This document shows positions 5,509 through 12,852 of a stretch of DNA of 64,000 bases, piece by piece. The position numbers were made by a program, and so were the translations under genes. The notes beneath the pieces are model-generated. The model saw only the letters and a list, made by a program, of their open reading frames with translations. It had not been told where the DNA came from and ran no database searches. The stretch lies in contig CAVVGH010000002.1 in the NCBI GenBank assembly GCA_963747765.1, positions 87,195 through 151,194 of the forward strand, given 5' to 3'. Origin of the DNA: VRUE01 sp963747765. GTDB taxonomy: Bacteria; Actinomycetota; Thermoleophilia; Solirubrobacterales; 70-9. The number at the start of each line of letters is the position of its first letter. The stretch's first letter is position 1.

Positions 5509-8304
5509 ATGGAAGCTCGACAGTGTCGGCTGGACTCACGCACCCCGGAGTTGGGATACATCCACTTCCTTGTGCTTTCGGTGGTGCTGGCATCCTGCGC
5601 TCTGCTGGCGCCTCGCGCCGAGGCGGCGAACTACCAGATGGTTCTGTGCGCCGCGAACAACGGCTCGAACGGCTATGCGACGGCGACGAACACGGCCAGT
5701 TCGGCGAATCCGGGTGGCATCTTCAGCCTGGAGAACTATTGCGGCCCGGCGCCCTTCCCAGCGGGCAATAGCGCATTCCTGAGGATCGCCGAGAACCAGA
5801 GCGGCGGCAACGCCGGATACACGGCCTACGGAAGCATTTCGTGGACCGTTCCACCCTGGGTGGCGATCATCGCCGGCGGTGGATACACACGCGAGGCCTA
5901 TTCCTTCAACGACGGCTGGCGGGGCCGGTTTTGGGTCGAAGGTTGGGACGGCAGCACCAACAACATCTTGATGCAGGGATCGGGCGTCGCCAACGGCAGC
6001 TGCGGTGGGGTCTGTTGGTCCAACTGCAGTGCGTTCTGCTCCCACCTGTGGCCCTTCTCTGGATACGGGGACTATCGGCGCTTTGTCTTTGAGATGACCT
6101 GCTTTAGGTCCGCTGGTTGCGATCGAACGAACTTCAATGCGGTCGATGCGAACACGATGATCCTCACGCTTGCCGATCGCTTCGATTCGCAGATTGGCTG
6201 GAGCGGGAACACGCCCTTCATGCAGAGTCAGTGGACCCGTGGCGGCCAGACGGCGACGTTCACATGGAACGAGCTCGGCTCCGGCATCCGGATGGAGTGG
6301 CTCGATATCGACGGCGGTCGTCGCTGGACGGTCGACCATCAGGCGACTGGTGAGTGCAATCGCGATTTCTGGAACGGGGTTGGGGAGTTCGCAAGGGACT
6401 TCCGGCCGTGTCCTGAGGCGTTGGGAATCGGGCGTTCGTACACGTTCGATACTGCGTCGCTTGCCGACGGCGCACACAATATGACGGCGTGTACGCAGGA
6501 TTACAGCCAGTGGTACTCGGGCACGCAAAGCTGTGTGGGTCGCACGATTTACACCGACAACAACGCACCGGGCAAGCCCGCCTCCCTGGGGGTGACGAGC
6601 GCCAATCCCGCCCGCTACCTAAAGCACTTCTCGGCGAGCTGGTCGCTGCCCCCCAACTCGGGCTCCCCGATCGCCAAGGTCCACTACGACATCGTCAACT
6701 CCGCAAACGAAGTCGTCGTCCCGGCGCGGACGGTCTCGGCCAACAACCCGACCTCGCTGGCCGACATAGAAGGCCCAGACGCCCCCGGCCCCTACACCCT
6801 GCGCCTCTGGCTCGAGGACCAGGTGGGCTTGCAGGGCGCCTCCTCACAGGTGGCGATCCCCCACGACACCGTCCCCCCCGCGGCCCCCCAGGACCTCCAC
6901 GTCACCGGGCCCACCACCGCCCACTGGGTCGACAAGCTAGACGTCGCCTGGCACGACATAACCGACGAAGGCTCGCCGATCACAGCCGCCCACTACCAGC
7001 TGCAAAACGCCCAGGGCGAGGCGTTCGGCCCCGCGCAGTCGGTATCCGGAGATGGGATCGCAGCGCTAAAGGACGTGCAGGCACCCGCCCAGAGGGGCCC
7101 CTACACCCTGAGCGTCTGGCTCTCTGACCAAGAGGGCAACATGGGCGCCCCCGCGAGCGTCGCCCTGCCCCTCGACACGACCCCTCCCGCCGCCCCCCAG
7201 AACGTCACGGTCGCCCCGACCACGACCAGCAGGAGCCAGGAGGCCCTCGACGTGCACTGGCAAAACATCACCGATGATGGCTCCCCGATCGCAGCCGTCC
7301 ACTACCAGGTGCTCGACTCAAAGGGAGCGGTCTCGGTCCCCACCCAGTCGATCGCCGCCCCAAACGTCTCCTCGATCGCCGCCCTGCAAAGCCCCAAGCT
7401 GGCGGGCACCTACAGCCTGCGCATGTGGCTCTCTGACGCGGAGGGCAACGCCGGCGCCCCGGCCACCGTGCCGCTCTCCTACCGCTGCGTGCGCGCCGAG
7501 ACCGACGCCGCCAGCTCGCTCAGCGCCGGCCTTGGGGCGAGCTCTGCCGCAGAGCAGGTCGTTAAGGAAGGCGAGGGCTCGACCCTGCACGGAACGCTCA
7601 AGGCCCCCGATGGCAAGGCGGTCCCAAAGACGCCCGTCTGCGTCTTCTCGCGGGTGATCACAGATCAAGATCGCGACTTCCTGGGCTATGCGGTCACCGG
7701 CCCCGACGGCTCCTACAGCTTCTCGGTGGGGGCGGGGGCATCGCGCGAGCTTGACGCCGTGCAGCGCACAGACCACCGCGAACTGCAAAGCCACGCGACG
7801 CTGCAGACGGTCGTTCACCCGACCTTCACCGCAAGGCGCAGGGTCATCTACAACAAGCGCTTTGCCCGCTTTAAGGGGCAGATCCCCGGCCCCCACAACG
7901 ACCGGGTGGTGATCGTCCTGCAGGCCCGGGTGGGCAAGGGCTGGACCGCCTTCCGGCGCTACCGCACCCGCCAGGGAGGGCGCTTTAACCTCGCCTACCG
8001 CTTCCGCCACACCTTCCAAAGGACGCGCTACGTGATGCGCGCCCAGGTGCGACAGACAGTGGGCTACCCCTACCTGCAGGGCAATTCAAGCCCCCTGAAG
8101 CTGATGGTGCTGCCCTCCGGCAAGCATCCACCGAAGTCCTCCTCAAAGCGCCACTGCGCAAAGCCCCCCCATTCCAAGAAGGCCCGGCGGGCAAAGCGGG
8201 CGCACACCAGCCGCGCCTCCCATCCAAAGAAGCCCCGCCAGAGGCGCAAGGGGTGTCGCTCAAAGCGGCGCCATCGCCACCACCACCATGCCCCGAGGCG
8301 GTGA
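5509..8304 (+). CDS. Large secreted protein with three Ig-/FN3-like repeats and a basic C-terminal tail
   Basis: A 931-aa exported protein. The start ATG at 5509 follows AAGGAGT at the right distance and gives MEARQCRLDSRTPELGYIHF, then a signal peptide (LVLSVVLASCALLAPRAEA, cleavage near AEA-ANY). The first 330 mature residues form a Cys- and Trp-rich N-terminal domain (CGGVCWSNCSAFC). Three repeats of about 100 residues follow, each with a [KPL]LDVxWxxITDxGSPI-like strand, xVHYxxx and GPYTLxxWLSDxEGNxGAP. Next is a carboxypeptidase-regulatory-like beta domain (LHGTLKAPDGKAVPKTPVC), another beta region, and a very basic tail (KKARRAKRAHTSR...RHRHHHHAPRR). It is probably a surface or matrix protein held to the wall by its cationic tail (inference). 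It is monocistronic, behind a structured leader. No enzymatic motif seen. Confidence 0.82.
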   Translation: MEARQCRLDSRTPELGYIHFLVLSVVLASCALLAPRAEAANYQMVLCAANNGSNGYATATNTASSANPGGIFSLENYCGPAPFPAGNSAFLRIAENQSGGNAGYTAYGSISWTVPPWVAIIAGGGYTREAYSFNDGWRGRFWVEGWDGSTNNILMQGSGVANGSCGGVCWSNCSAFCSHLWPFSGYGDYRRFVFEMTCFRSAGCDRTNFNAVDANTMILTLADRFDSQIGWSGNTPFMQSQWTRGGQTATFTWNELGSGIRMEWLDIDGGRRWTVDHQATGECNRDFWNGVGEFARDFRPCPEALGIGRSYTFDTASLADGAHNMTACTQDYSQWYSGTQSCVGRTIYTDNNAPGKPASLGVTSANPARYLKHFSASWSLPPNSGSPIAKVHYDIVNSANEVVVPARTVSANNPTSLADIEGPDAPGPYTLRLWLEDQVGLQGASSQVAIPHDTVPPAAPQDLHVTGPTTAHWVDKLDVAWHDITDEGSPITAAHYQLQNAQGEAFGPAQSVSGDGIAALKDVQAPAQRGPYTLSVWLSDQEGNMGAPASVALPLDTTPPAAPQNVTVAPTTTSRSQEALDVHWQNITDDGSPIAAVHYQVLDSKGAVSVPTQSIAAPNVSSIAALQSPKLAGTYSLRMWLSDAEGNAGAPATVPLSYRCVRAETDAASSLSAGLGASSAAEQVVKEGEGSTLHGTLKAPDGKAVPKTPVCVFSRVITDQDRDFLGYAVTGPDGSYSFSVGAGASRELDAVQRTDHRELQSHATLQTVVHPTFTARRRVIYNKRFARFKGQIPGPHNDRVVIVLQARVGKGWTAFRRYRTRQGGRFNLAYRFRHTFQRTRYVMRAQVRQTVGYPYLQGNSSPLKLMVLPSGKHPPKSSSKRHCAKPPHSKKARRAKRAHTSRASHPKKPRQRRKGCRSKRRHRHHHHAPRR

Positions 8305-8416
8305 GGGCGGGAGCCGAGCCCGCGACTTGATCGAGCAGCCGATCGCCGTTGGGAGGTTGATGTCGCCCGCCGCAAGGGCGGGAGCTATGCCCGCCACTTG
8401 ATCGAGCAGCCGATCG
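8304..8416. repeat. Two 42-bp direct copies duplicating the 3' end of the thioredoxin-like gene
   Basis: 8304-8345 and 8375-8416 match at about 38 of 42 positions (agggcgggagc...acttgatcgagcagccgatcg). The right copy contains the last codons and TAG stop (8385-8387) of the leftward gene; the left copy lacks the stop and abuts the TGA of the rightward secreted-protein gene. Confidence 0.85.
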
Positions 8417-8924
8417 GCTCGGTCGCGGCCGGGTCCGGCTCGGACCCGGCCAGCACGGCATCCAGGGCCCCACGCAGCCAAGCCGCTCCCTGCGCGGGGT
8501 CCTGGTGGTCCGCGTCGGGGGCGCCGCGGTAGCGCAGCCGCAGGTCGGTGTCGAAGACGAAGACATCCGGAGTGGTGCGAGCCCCGTACGCCCTCGCAAC
8601 CCGCTGGGTGGCGTCGTGCAGGTACGGCATGCCCCACTCGGCTGCGTCGTAGCGCTCGGCCATCGCCGCGGGCGAGTCGACCGGGTAGCGCTCCGCGTCG
8701 TTCGAGTTAATCGCGAAGAAGCGGACGCCGCGGTCGGCGTACTCGCGAGCGGTGGCCGTGATGCGGTCGTGCCAGGCAAGCGCGTAGGGGCAGTGGTTGC
8801 AGGTCCAGACGACGACCGTCGCCGCGGCCGCGCCGGGTGCCGGCAGCGTCACGACGTGGCCCTCGGTGTCGGGGAGCTCGAGGGCCGGTGCGAGGTCGCC
8901 CAGCCCAATCGGGTCCCGGGTCAT
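8385..8924 (-). CDS. Thioredoxin-family (AhpC/TSA-redoxin type) protein
   Basis: A 179-aa thiol-disulfide oxidoreductase-like protein. An N-terminal redoxin strand (LGDLAPALELPDTEG) is followed by VVVWTCNHCPYALAWHDR, where CNHC is the active-site CxxC, then FFAINSNDAERYPVDSP, GMPYLHDATQRVARAYGARTTP with the cis-Pro, and VFVFDTDLRLRYRG. This is the common NHCPY branch of AhpC/TSA-like thioredoxins, probably a cytoplasmic peroxiredoxin or reductase, as no signal peptide is seen. It overlaps the upstream gene by 4 bp (ATGA), so the two are translationally coupled. Its 3' end has been partly duplicated downstream. Confidence 0.88.
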   Translation of the reverse strand: MTRDPIGLGDLAPALELPDTEGHVVTLPAPGAAAATVVVWTCNHCPYALAWHDRITATAREYADRGVRFFAINSNDAERYPVDSPAAMAERYDAAEWGMPYLHDATQRVARAYGARTTPDVFVFDTDLRLRYRGAPDADHQDPAQGAAWLRGALDAVLAGSEPDPAATEPIGCSIKWRA

Positions 8925-9247
8925 CTCTGTCCTTCCTTCAATGCGTCCCGCACGTCGGCGGCATCGGGGAGCGCCGAAATACGCCCGTCGCGCAACCGGT
9001 AGACGCGACAGGTGAGGCCGATCGGTTGATCGCCGGGGTGCTGGACATCCTGCCCGTCGACGCGAATCGTCGGCGAGCCGGGGAATCCCTCCTGCGCGGC
9101 CACCTCGTCGGTGTTGACCTCGCGGATCTCAAGCCGATCGGGGTTGAGTCCCGCGGCTGACATCTCCTCCCGAACGAGCTGGCGGGCCCGCTCCCAGCTT
9201 GGACAACCGGACCACCAGAGCAGCTCGACACGGGGAGTCGCGGACAT
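8921..9247 (-). CDS. Small thioredoxin-fold protein
   Basis: A 108-aa protein beginning MSATPRVELLWWSGCPSWERA. The first strand ends in a single Cys (SGCPSW), followed by a helix, a second strand (LEIREVNTDE) and the cis-Pro strand GFPGSPTIRVDGQDV. It matches the small thioredoxin-like family often found beside mercury- or redox-related genes; the second active-site Cys is missing, with C near residue 79 (IGLTCRVYR) instead. It is the first gene of a two-gene leftward operon with the redoxin (ATGA overlap), so the pair may form one thiol-transfer system (inference). Confidence 0.75.
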   Translation of the reverse strand: MSATPRVELLWWSGCPSWERARQLVREEMSAAGLNPDRLEIREVNTDEVAAQEGFPGSPTIRVDGQDVQHPGDQPIGLTCRVYRLRDGRISALPDAADVRDALKEGQR

Positions 9248-9298
9248 GGTCTTCAGGGTATTGAGCGCCGTGCCCGGCCGGCGGCACGCGCGCTTTGC

Positions 9299-10564
9299 TC
9301 AGGAGGCCAGCGAGAAGCGCACTCCGGCGCGCGCGAAGCGATCCAGGTGCGCGGTGCCGAGCGCGGTGGCCGGCGTCAGGCACCCGGCCCGGTCCGGCGT
9401 CGCTCCCTCGGCGAGCAGCAGGCCGACCTCACCGAGCATTCGAGCCGTGGCCAGGTAGCCGGGATGGCCGTCGGCATCGATGTCGACGCGAACCCGATGA
9501 GCGCCGGTCGTGCGGGCATCGACGGTCGCCTGCCATGCCCAGTCCTCGAGGCGCTCCCCGGAGGGTCCGAAGCCCGAGGACGGCAGGGCCTTGCGCAGGG
9601 CGCCGGCGAGGCGGTGCCTTACCGCCGGCCGGGTGTGGGTCAGCGCGCGGAACCCGGCCTGGCTCGCGGCGAGCGCCGCGGCCGCCCCGTAGCGCAGCGG
9701 CAGGGTGGCGGCTCCACCCGGGATGGCGAGCCCCTCGCGGTAGCGCAGGGGCGGTACCCGGCTGCCGCGCTCGGCCGCGAGCAGCGCTCCGGTCCGCTGG
9801 ATGACGGCCGGGTTGATGAAGGCGGCGGGTGTCATCGGCGCGATTACGTCGCCGCGCCCGTTGGAGCGGGGAGCCAGGGAGATCGGGCTGCGCTGCCGGA
9901 TTTCGGCCGCGCGATCGGGATCGGGGACCAGCACCGCCGGATCGGCGATCTCCGCCGCTCCCTCGCCGCCAAGCACCTCCGCGGTTCCCTGCATCGTGCC
10001 GCCGGAAACCACGTCGGCCATGCTCAGTCGTCCCGCCGGGCGTCGAAAGGCCACCTCGAAGCTGGCATCGTCGAGGTCCTCATCCCATCGCTCCGATGCC
10101 GTTTCGGCGGCGAGCAGGACCCCCAGGTCCGGCGGCAGCGCCTCGAAGCCGCTTGCCTGGACGATCTTCAGGCCGGCGGCGGCGGCGCGGTCGTGGAAGG
10201 CGTCGATCATGCGCCGCACGAACGGCATCTCGCCGGTCAGATCGGCGTAGTGCGCCCCGTTTGCGACACAGGCTTCGATCACCGGCCGGCCGTGGAGGGT
10301 GTAGGGGCCAACCAGGTCGAGGATGACCTTCGCTCGCGACGCCATTGCGGCCAGCGATGCCGGATCGCCGACCTCGGCCACGATCGTCTCCGGAGGCGTG
10401 ACGCCGATCTCGGCGAGGACCCGCTGGACCTTGGCGGCATCCCGCCCCGCTGCCGCCCAGCTCGCGCCCACCTCCGCCGCGCGCTCGGCGAGATAGGCGG
10501 CGACGCGGCGCCCCGTAACGCCCGTTGCGCCGAAGACGACGACGGAGATGTCCCTGTCGCTCAT
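9299..10564 (-). CDS. Saccharopine dehydrogenase-like NAD(P)-binding reductase (trans-acting enoyl reductase type)
   Basis: About 421 aa beginning MSDRDISVVVFGATGVTGRR, an N-terminal Rossmann domain (GATGVTG). It continues with WAAAGRDAAKVQRVL, VILDLVGPYTLHGRPVIEACV and GAHYADLTGEMPFVRRMI, all typical of the family that includes the mycobacterial trans-acting enoyl reductases for lipid synthesis. GFEALPPDLGVLL and the long C-terminal domain are consistent with it. The chosen start at 10564 gives the usual short N-terminus; an ATG at 10576 with AAGAAGG 5 nt upstream is an equally good alternative. A membrane or lipid-linked substrate is likely from the family but is not shown. The upstream region is filled with hairpin repeats. 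Confidence 0.85.
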   Translation of the reverse strand: MSDRDISVVVFGATGVTGRRVAAYLAERAAEVGASWAAAGRDAAKVQRVLAEIGVTPPETIVAEVGDPASLAAMASRAKVILDLVGPYTLHGRPVIEACVANGAHYADLTGEMPFVRRMIDAFHDRAAAAGLKIVQASGFEALPPDLGVLLAAETASERWDEDLDDASFEVAFRRPAGRLSMADVVSGGTMQGTAEVLGGEGAAEIADPAVLVPDPDRAAEIRQRSPISLAPRSNGRGDVIAPMTPAAFINPAVIQRTGALLAAERGSRVPPLRYREGLAIPGGAATLPLRYGAAAALAASQAGFRALTHTRPAVRHRLAGALRKALPSSGFGPSGERLEDWAWQATVDARTTGAHRVRVDIDADGHPGYLATARMLGEVGLLLAEGATPDRAGCLTPATALGTAHLDRFARAGVRFSLAS

Positions 10565-10643
10565 CCGGCCGACCATACCGACCTTCTTCCCTCGCGATTG
10601 ATTCCTGGTGCGGATCCGCTTCGCCCAGGCCACTCTCCAACCG

Positions 10644-10852
10644 CTCCGTTCGCTCTTTGTACCGCTCTGCGACACGAACAGCGAACGGAGTCTCGACCCG
10701 GCGACCCCAGCTGCTCAGTTCGTCATTTGTACCGCTCAGCGACACGAACAGCGAACGGAGTCTCGATCCGGCGACCCCAACCGCTCAGTTCGTCGACCCC
10801 AGCCGCTCAGTTCGTCATTTGTTTCGCCCGGCGATACAAAGAGCGAACTGAG
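10644..10852. repeat. Three tandem imperfect-palindrome units of about 70 bp
   Basis: Three hairpin-forming units lie at 10644-10690, 10714-10760 and 10806-10852, with a truncated fourth at 10781-10800. In the first, CTCCGTTCGCT (10644-10654) pairs perfectly with AGCGAACGGAG (10680-10690); the last has GGCGATACAAA and CGAACTGAG pairing with degenerate left arms. Linkers share tctcgatccggcgacccca. Six-frame reading gives only low-complexity translations, so this is non-coding repeat DNA. Confidence 0.85.
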
Positions 10853-10924
10853 TTCGTGTCCGCTGCCCCCTGGCCACGTCTCGCGGAACGATGCCCGCAG
10901 CTCCCGACCGCCTGGTCCCCACAC

Positions 10925-10981
10925 AGCCTCCCCCTGTTTGCCCTCCTCACCTGCAAGTAGGAGGGCAAACAGGGGGAGGCT
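10925..10981. repeat. Perfect 23-bp inverted repeat (dispersed hairpin element, copy 1)
   Basis: The arm at 10925-10947 (ending GTTTGCCCTCCT) is the exact reverse complement of 10959-10981, around the loop CACCTGCAAGT. A second copy with the same inner stem and nearly the same loop lies at 41731-41783. There is no U-run after the stem, so it is not a classical terminator, although it could end the leftward secretion-cluster transcript. Confidence 0.9.
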
Positions 10982-10987
10982 GTTTGT

Positions 10988-11122
10988 CTCATCATCAATC
11001 GACGAGGGGTTCGTTTCGGGTCCACCAGGCCCGATTCGAGCACCTCATCCAAGAATTTCGAGAATCATCAATGGAGTGCTCTTTGGGTCCTCCCGGCCCA
11101 GCAGAGCACCTCGTCTAGGAGT
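10988..11122. repeat. Two degenerate direct repeats in the non-coding gap
   Basis: Two stretches of about 65 bp share the order tcatcaat ... gggtcc.cc.ggccc ... gagcacctc.tc.a (near 10992-11056 and 11066-11120). Each can form a short GGGTCC/GGCCC hairpin. No gene is seen in 10577-11158 apart from these repeats. They lie just downstream of the stop of the secretion-cluster hydrolase. Confidence 0.5.
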
Positions 11123-11158
11123 TGCGCCTGGGAATCAATCGTCTAAGCGCAGCGTCGG

Positions 11159-12259
11159 TCAGAGGCCGCGCGGATGGCTGGCGACAAAGCCGGCCGTCGA
11201 GTGGGAGGCAAACCCCGGCCCGTGGGCGAAGTTCGATTCGGAGGTGCCCCAGCTGCGCCCGTCGATCGAGACGAAGACGTGGGACACGCTCGACCAGATC
11301 GTCACGTGCTGGCCGGGCCCGGATTCGTACGCGGTGGCGAAGCCATCGGAAACCAGGGGCCCGGGGTCGGGGTAGCCGGCCAGGACGAGGAGCCAGCGCA
11401 CCGCCCCCGAGCAGTCGAGGCCCCGTTCGCCCGAGCCGTAGACTCGTTGGCCGCTCGCCGTCCAGCAGTACGTCCCCGTCGAGGGCCCGGGTTTGGCCGC
11501 GTGCCCGCCACCCCAGCAGTAATGGATCCGCCGCGACTCGATCCAGCGTGCGACGTATTCGATGCGCTGGGCCGCGTCGCTCGGTAGGTCGCCGAGCTGG
11601 GTGGCAACCGGCTGGCAGACCTGTTTGGCGCTGTAGTTGGTCGCGGTCGCCAGCACCTCCTGCACGTACCAATCCGCGTGGTTGTAGGCGAAGATCGCGC
11701 TGTACCAGTCGGCCGGCGCCCCCGCGGCGTGCAGGTAGTTGGCCGTCGCGAAGATCGAATCCGGAATCGAGTAGCGATTCGCGATCCCGTCTCCGTCGGC
11801 GTCCACGCCATAGGTTTCCCAGCTGGATTGCAGGAACTGGCCGGGACCCCCGGCTCCGGCGTAGTTCTCGCCGGAGTGGACACCCGGTTCGGTCGAGCGG
11901 CCGAAGTCGGACTCGACCTTGTGCACCGCGGCGACGATCGAGAAGCCGCGGGGGCCGAGGTCGTACTTGGTCGCCGCCCGCTCCAGCCACGGCACGTAGG
12001 AGGCCGGGATTGCGTCGCCATTGGCCCCCGTCACCGTGCAGGTCGATGTCTCACCGACCGCCGAGCTGATCGATGCGACGAACAGCGCGACGAAGAAGAG
12101 CAGGCCGAGGACCGCCGCGACGACAAGCAGGGCGATCTTCCAGCCGCCGGTCGCGCCCACGCCGATGCGCGCGATCGGCACCAGCTTCCGTACGCCGAGC
12201 GCGACCTTCCAATCGCGGCCCATGCCCGGCGTCACTCCCCCGGGCCGCTGGCCAGCCAC
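11159..12259 (-). CDS. VirB1/TcpG-like bifunctional lytic transglycosylase and C40-type peptidase
   Basis: A 366-aa wall-degrading enzyme of the conjugation/type IV secretion cluster. The N-terminus is cytoplasmic, with one membrane span at about residues 38-68 (WKIALLVVAAVLGLLFFVALFV). An SLT-like domain follows at about 85-215: FSIVAAVHKVESDFGRS with catalytic Glu, AGAGGPGQFLQSSW, ATANYLHAAG and AIFAYNHADWYV. The C-terminal half has the NlpC/P60-like GLDCSGAVRWLLV with catalytic Cys, followed by HVTIWSSVSHVFVSID and its His. The double hydrolase layout is that of VirB1-type proteins in Gram-positive T4SSs, which open peptidoglycan for the channel. It overlaps the upstream gene by 28 bp and is the last gene of the cluster. 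Confidence 0.85.
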   Translation of the reverse strand: MAGQRPGGVTPGMGRDWKVALGVRKLVPIARIGVGATGGWKIALLVVAAVLGLLFFVALFVASISSAVGETSTCTVTGANGDAIPASYVPWLERAATKYDLGPRGFSIVAAVHKVESDFGRSTEPGVHSGENYAGAGGPGQFLQSSWETYGVDADGDGIANRYSIPDSIFATANYLHAAGAPADWYSAIFAYNHADWYVQEVLATATNYSAKQVCQPVATQLGDLPSDAAQRIEYVARWIESRRIHYCWGGGHAAKPGPSTGTYCWTASGQRVYGSGERGLDCSGAVRWLLVLAGYPDPGPLVSDGFATAYESGPGQHVTIWSSVSHVFVSIDGRSWGTSESNFAHGPGFASHSTAGFVASHPRGL

Positions 12260-12849
12260 GTCGCGCCGCGACGGGCAAAGACAAATGAGAATTCCTCAGA
12301 CAGCCGGCCGCGCTGGGCCGCACCGCTGACCACGGCGCGCGTCGCGGCGGGGGAGACGAACCCGATGTCGACCCTCCGCAGCCTGGCCTGCGGTGGGAAG
12401 TTGCCCGTCGCCGGCGGGCGCGGCGGGTCGCCCAAGAGGCGGCGTGCGAACCGTCCGGTCGCGGTGCTGCGCAGCGCGCGGCGAACGGACGGGTTCAGCT
12501 CGCCCACCTCGTAGCGGAGGAACGCGGTCAGGAAACGGTGCGCGGCCGTCCTCACTTCTGCCTGGCGCCGCCGGAGGTCTCCAACGACCCTTCGTGCCGA
12601 TTCGGCCACGCCACCGCCCTGCGCGACGCCACCGCCCTGCGCGACGCCACCGCCCTGCGCGACGCCACCGCCCTGCGCGACGCCACCGCCCGCCTGCGGG
12701 GCGCTCACCACGCCGTTCGAGTCGGTTGTGCCGGTTGGACCGGTCGCCCCGTTCGGTTCGGATGGATTGCGAAACGCGATCGCCGTCGCGACGAGCACCA
12801 CCGAGACGAGGACGAAGAGCGCTGTCCGCCCAGCGGTGGGGTGCTCCAA
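12232..12849 (-). CDS. Membrane-anchored secretion-cluster protein with GGGVAQ repeats
   Basis: A 205-aa protein from a TTG at 12849, only 3 bp after the TrbL-like gene. Residues about 9-27 are a membrane anchor (TALFVLVSVVLVATAIAF). A short linker with four to five GGGVAQ repeats follows (18-bp DNA repeat), then a helical-plus-beta domain (AAHRFLTAFLRYEVGELNPS...VDIGFVSPAATRAVVSGAAQ...EFSFVFARRGATWLASG). This arrangement resembles NTF2-fold VirB8/TcpC-like components, but I cannot confirm the family. Position and topology suggest an outer, periplasm-facing channel subunit. The repeat length may vary between strains. Confidence 0.65.
   Translation of the reverse strand: MEHPTAGRTALFVLVSVVLVATAIAFRNPSEPNGATGPTGTTDSNGVVSAPQAGGGVAQGGGVAQGGGVAQGGGVAQGGGVAESARRVVGDLRRRQAEVRTAAHRFLTAFLRYEVGELNPSVRRALRSTATGRFARRLLGDPPRPPATGNFPPQARLRRVDIGFVSPAATRAVVSGAAQRGRLSEEFSFVFARRGATWLASGPGE
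12610..12690 (-). repeat. 18-bp in-frame coding repeat, about 4.5 copies
   Basis: The unit gccaccgccctgcgcgac recurs at 12610, 12628, 12646 and 12664 with a partial copy at 12682. It encodes the GGGVAQ linker of the membrane protein at 12232-12849, so copy-number change would alter linker length without a frameshift. Confidence 0.9.
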
Positions 12850-12852
12850 GGC

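Noticed and set aside
10620..11158. A CRISPR array
   Set aside because: The repeats are long imperfect palindromes with few copies and no regular unique spacers. No cas genes are nearby.
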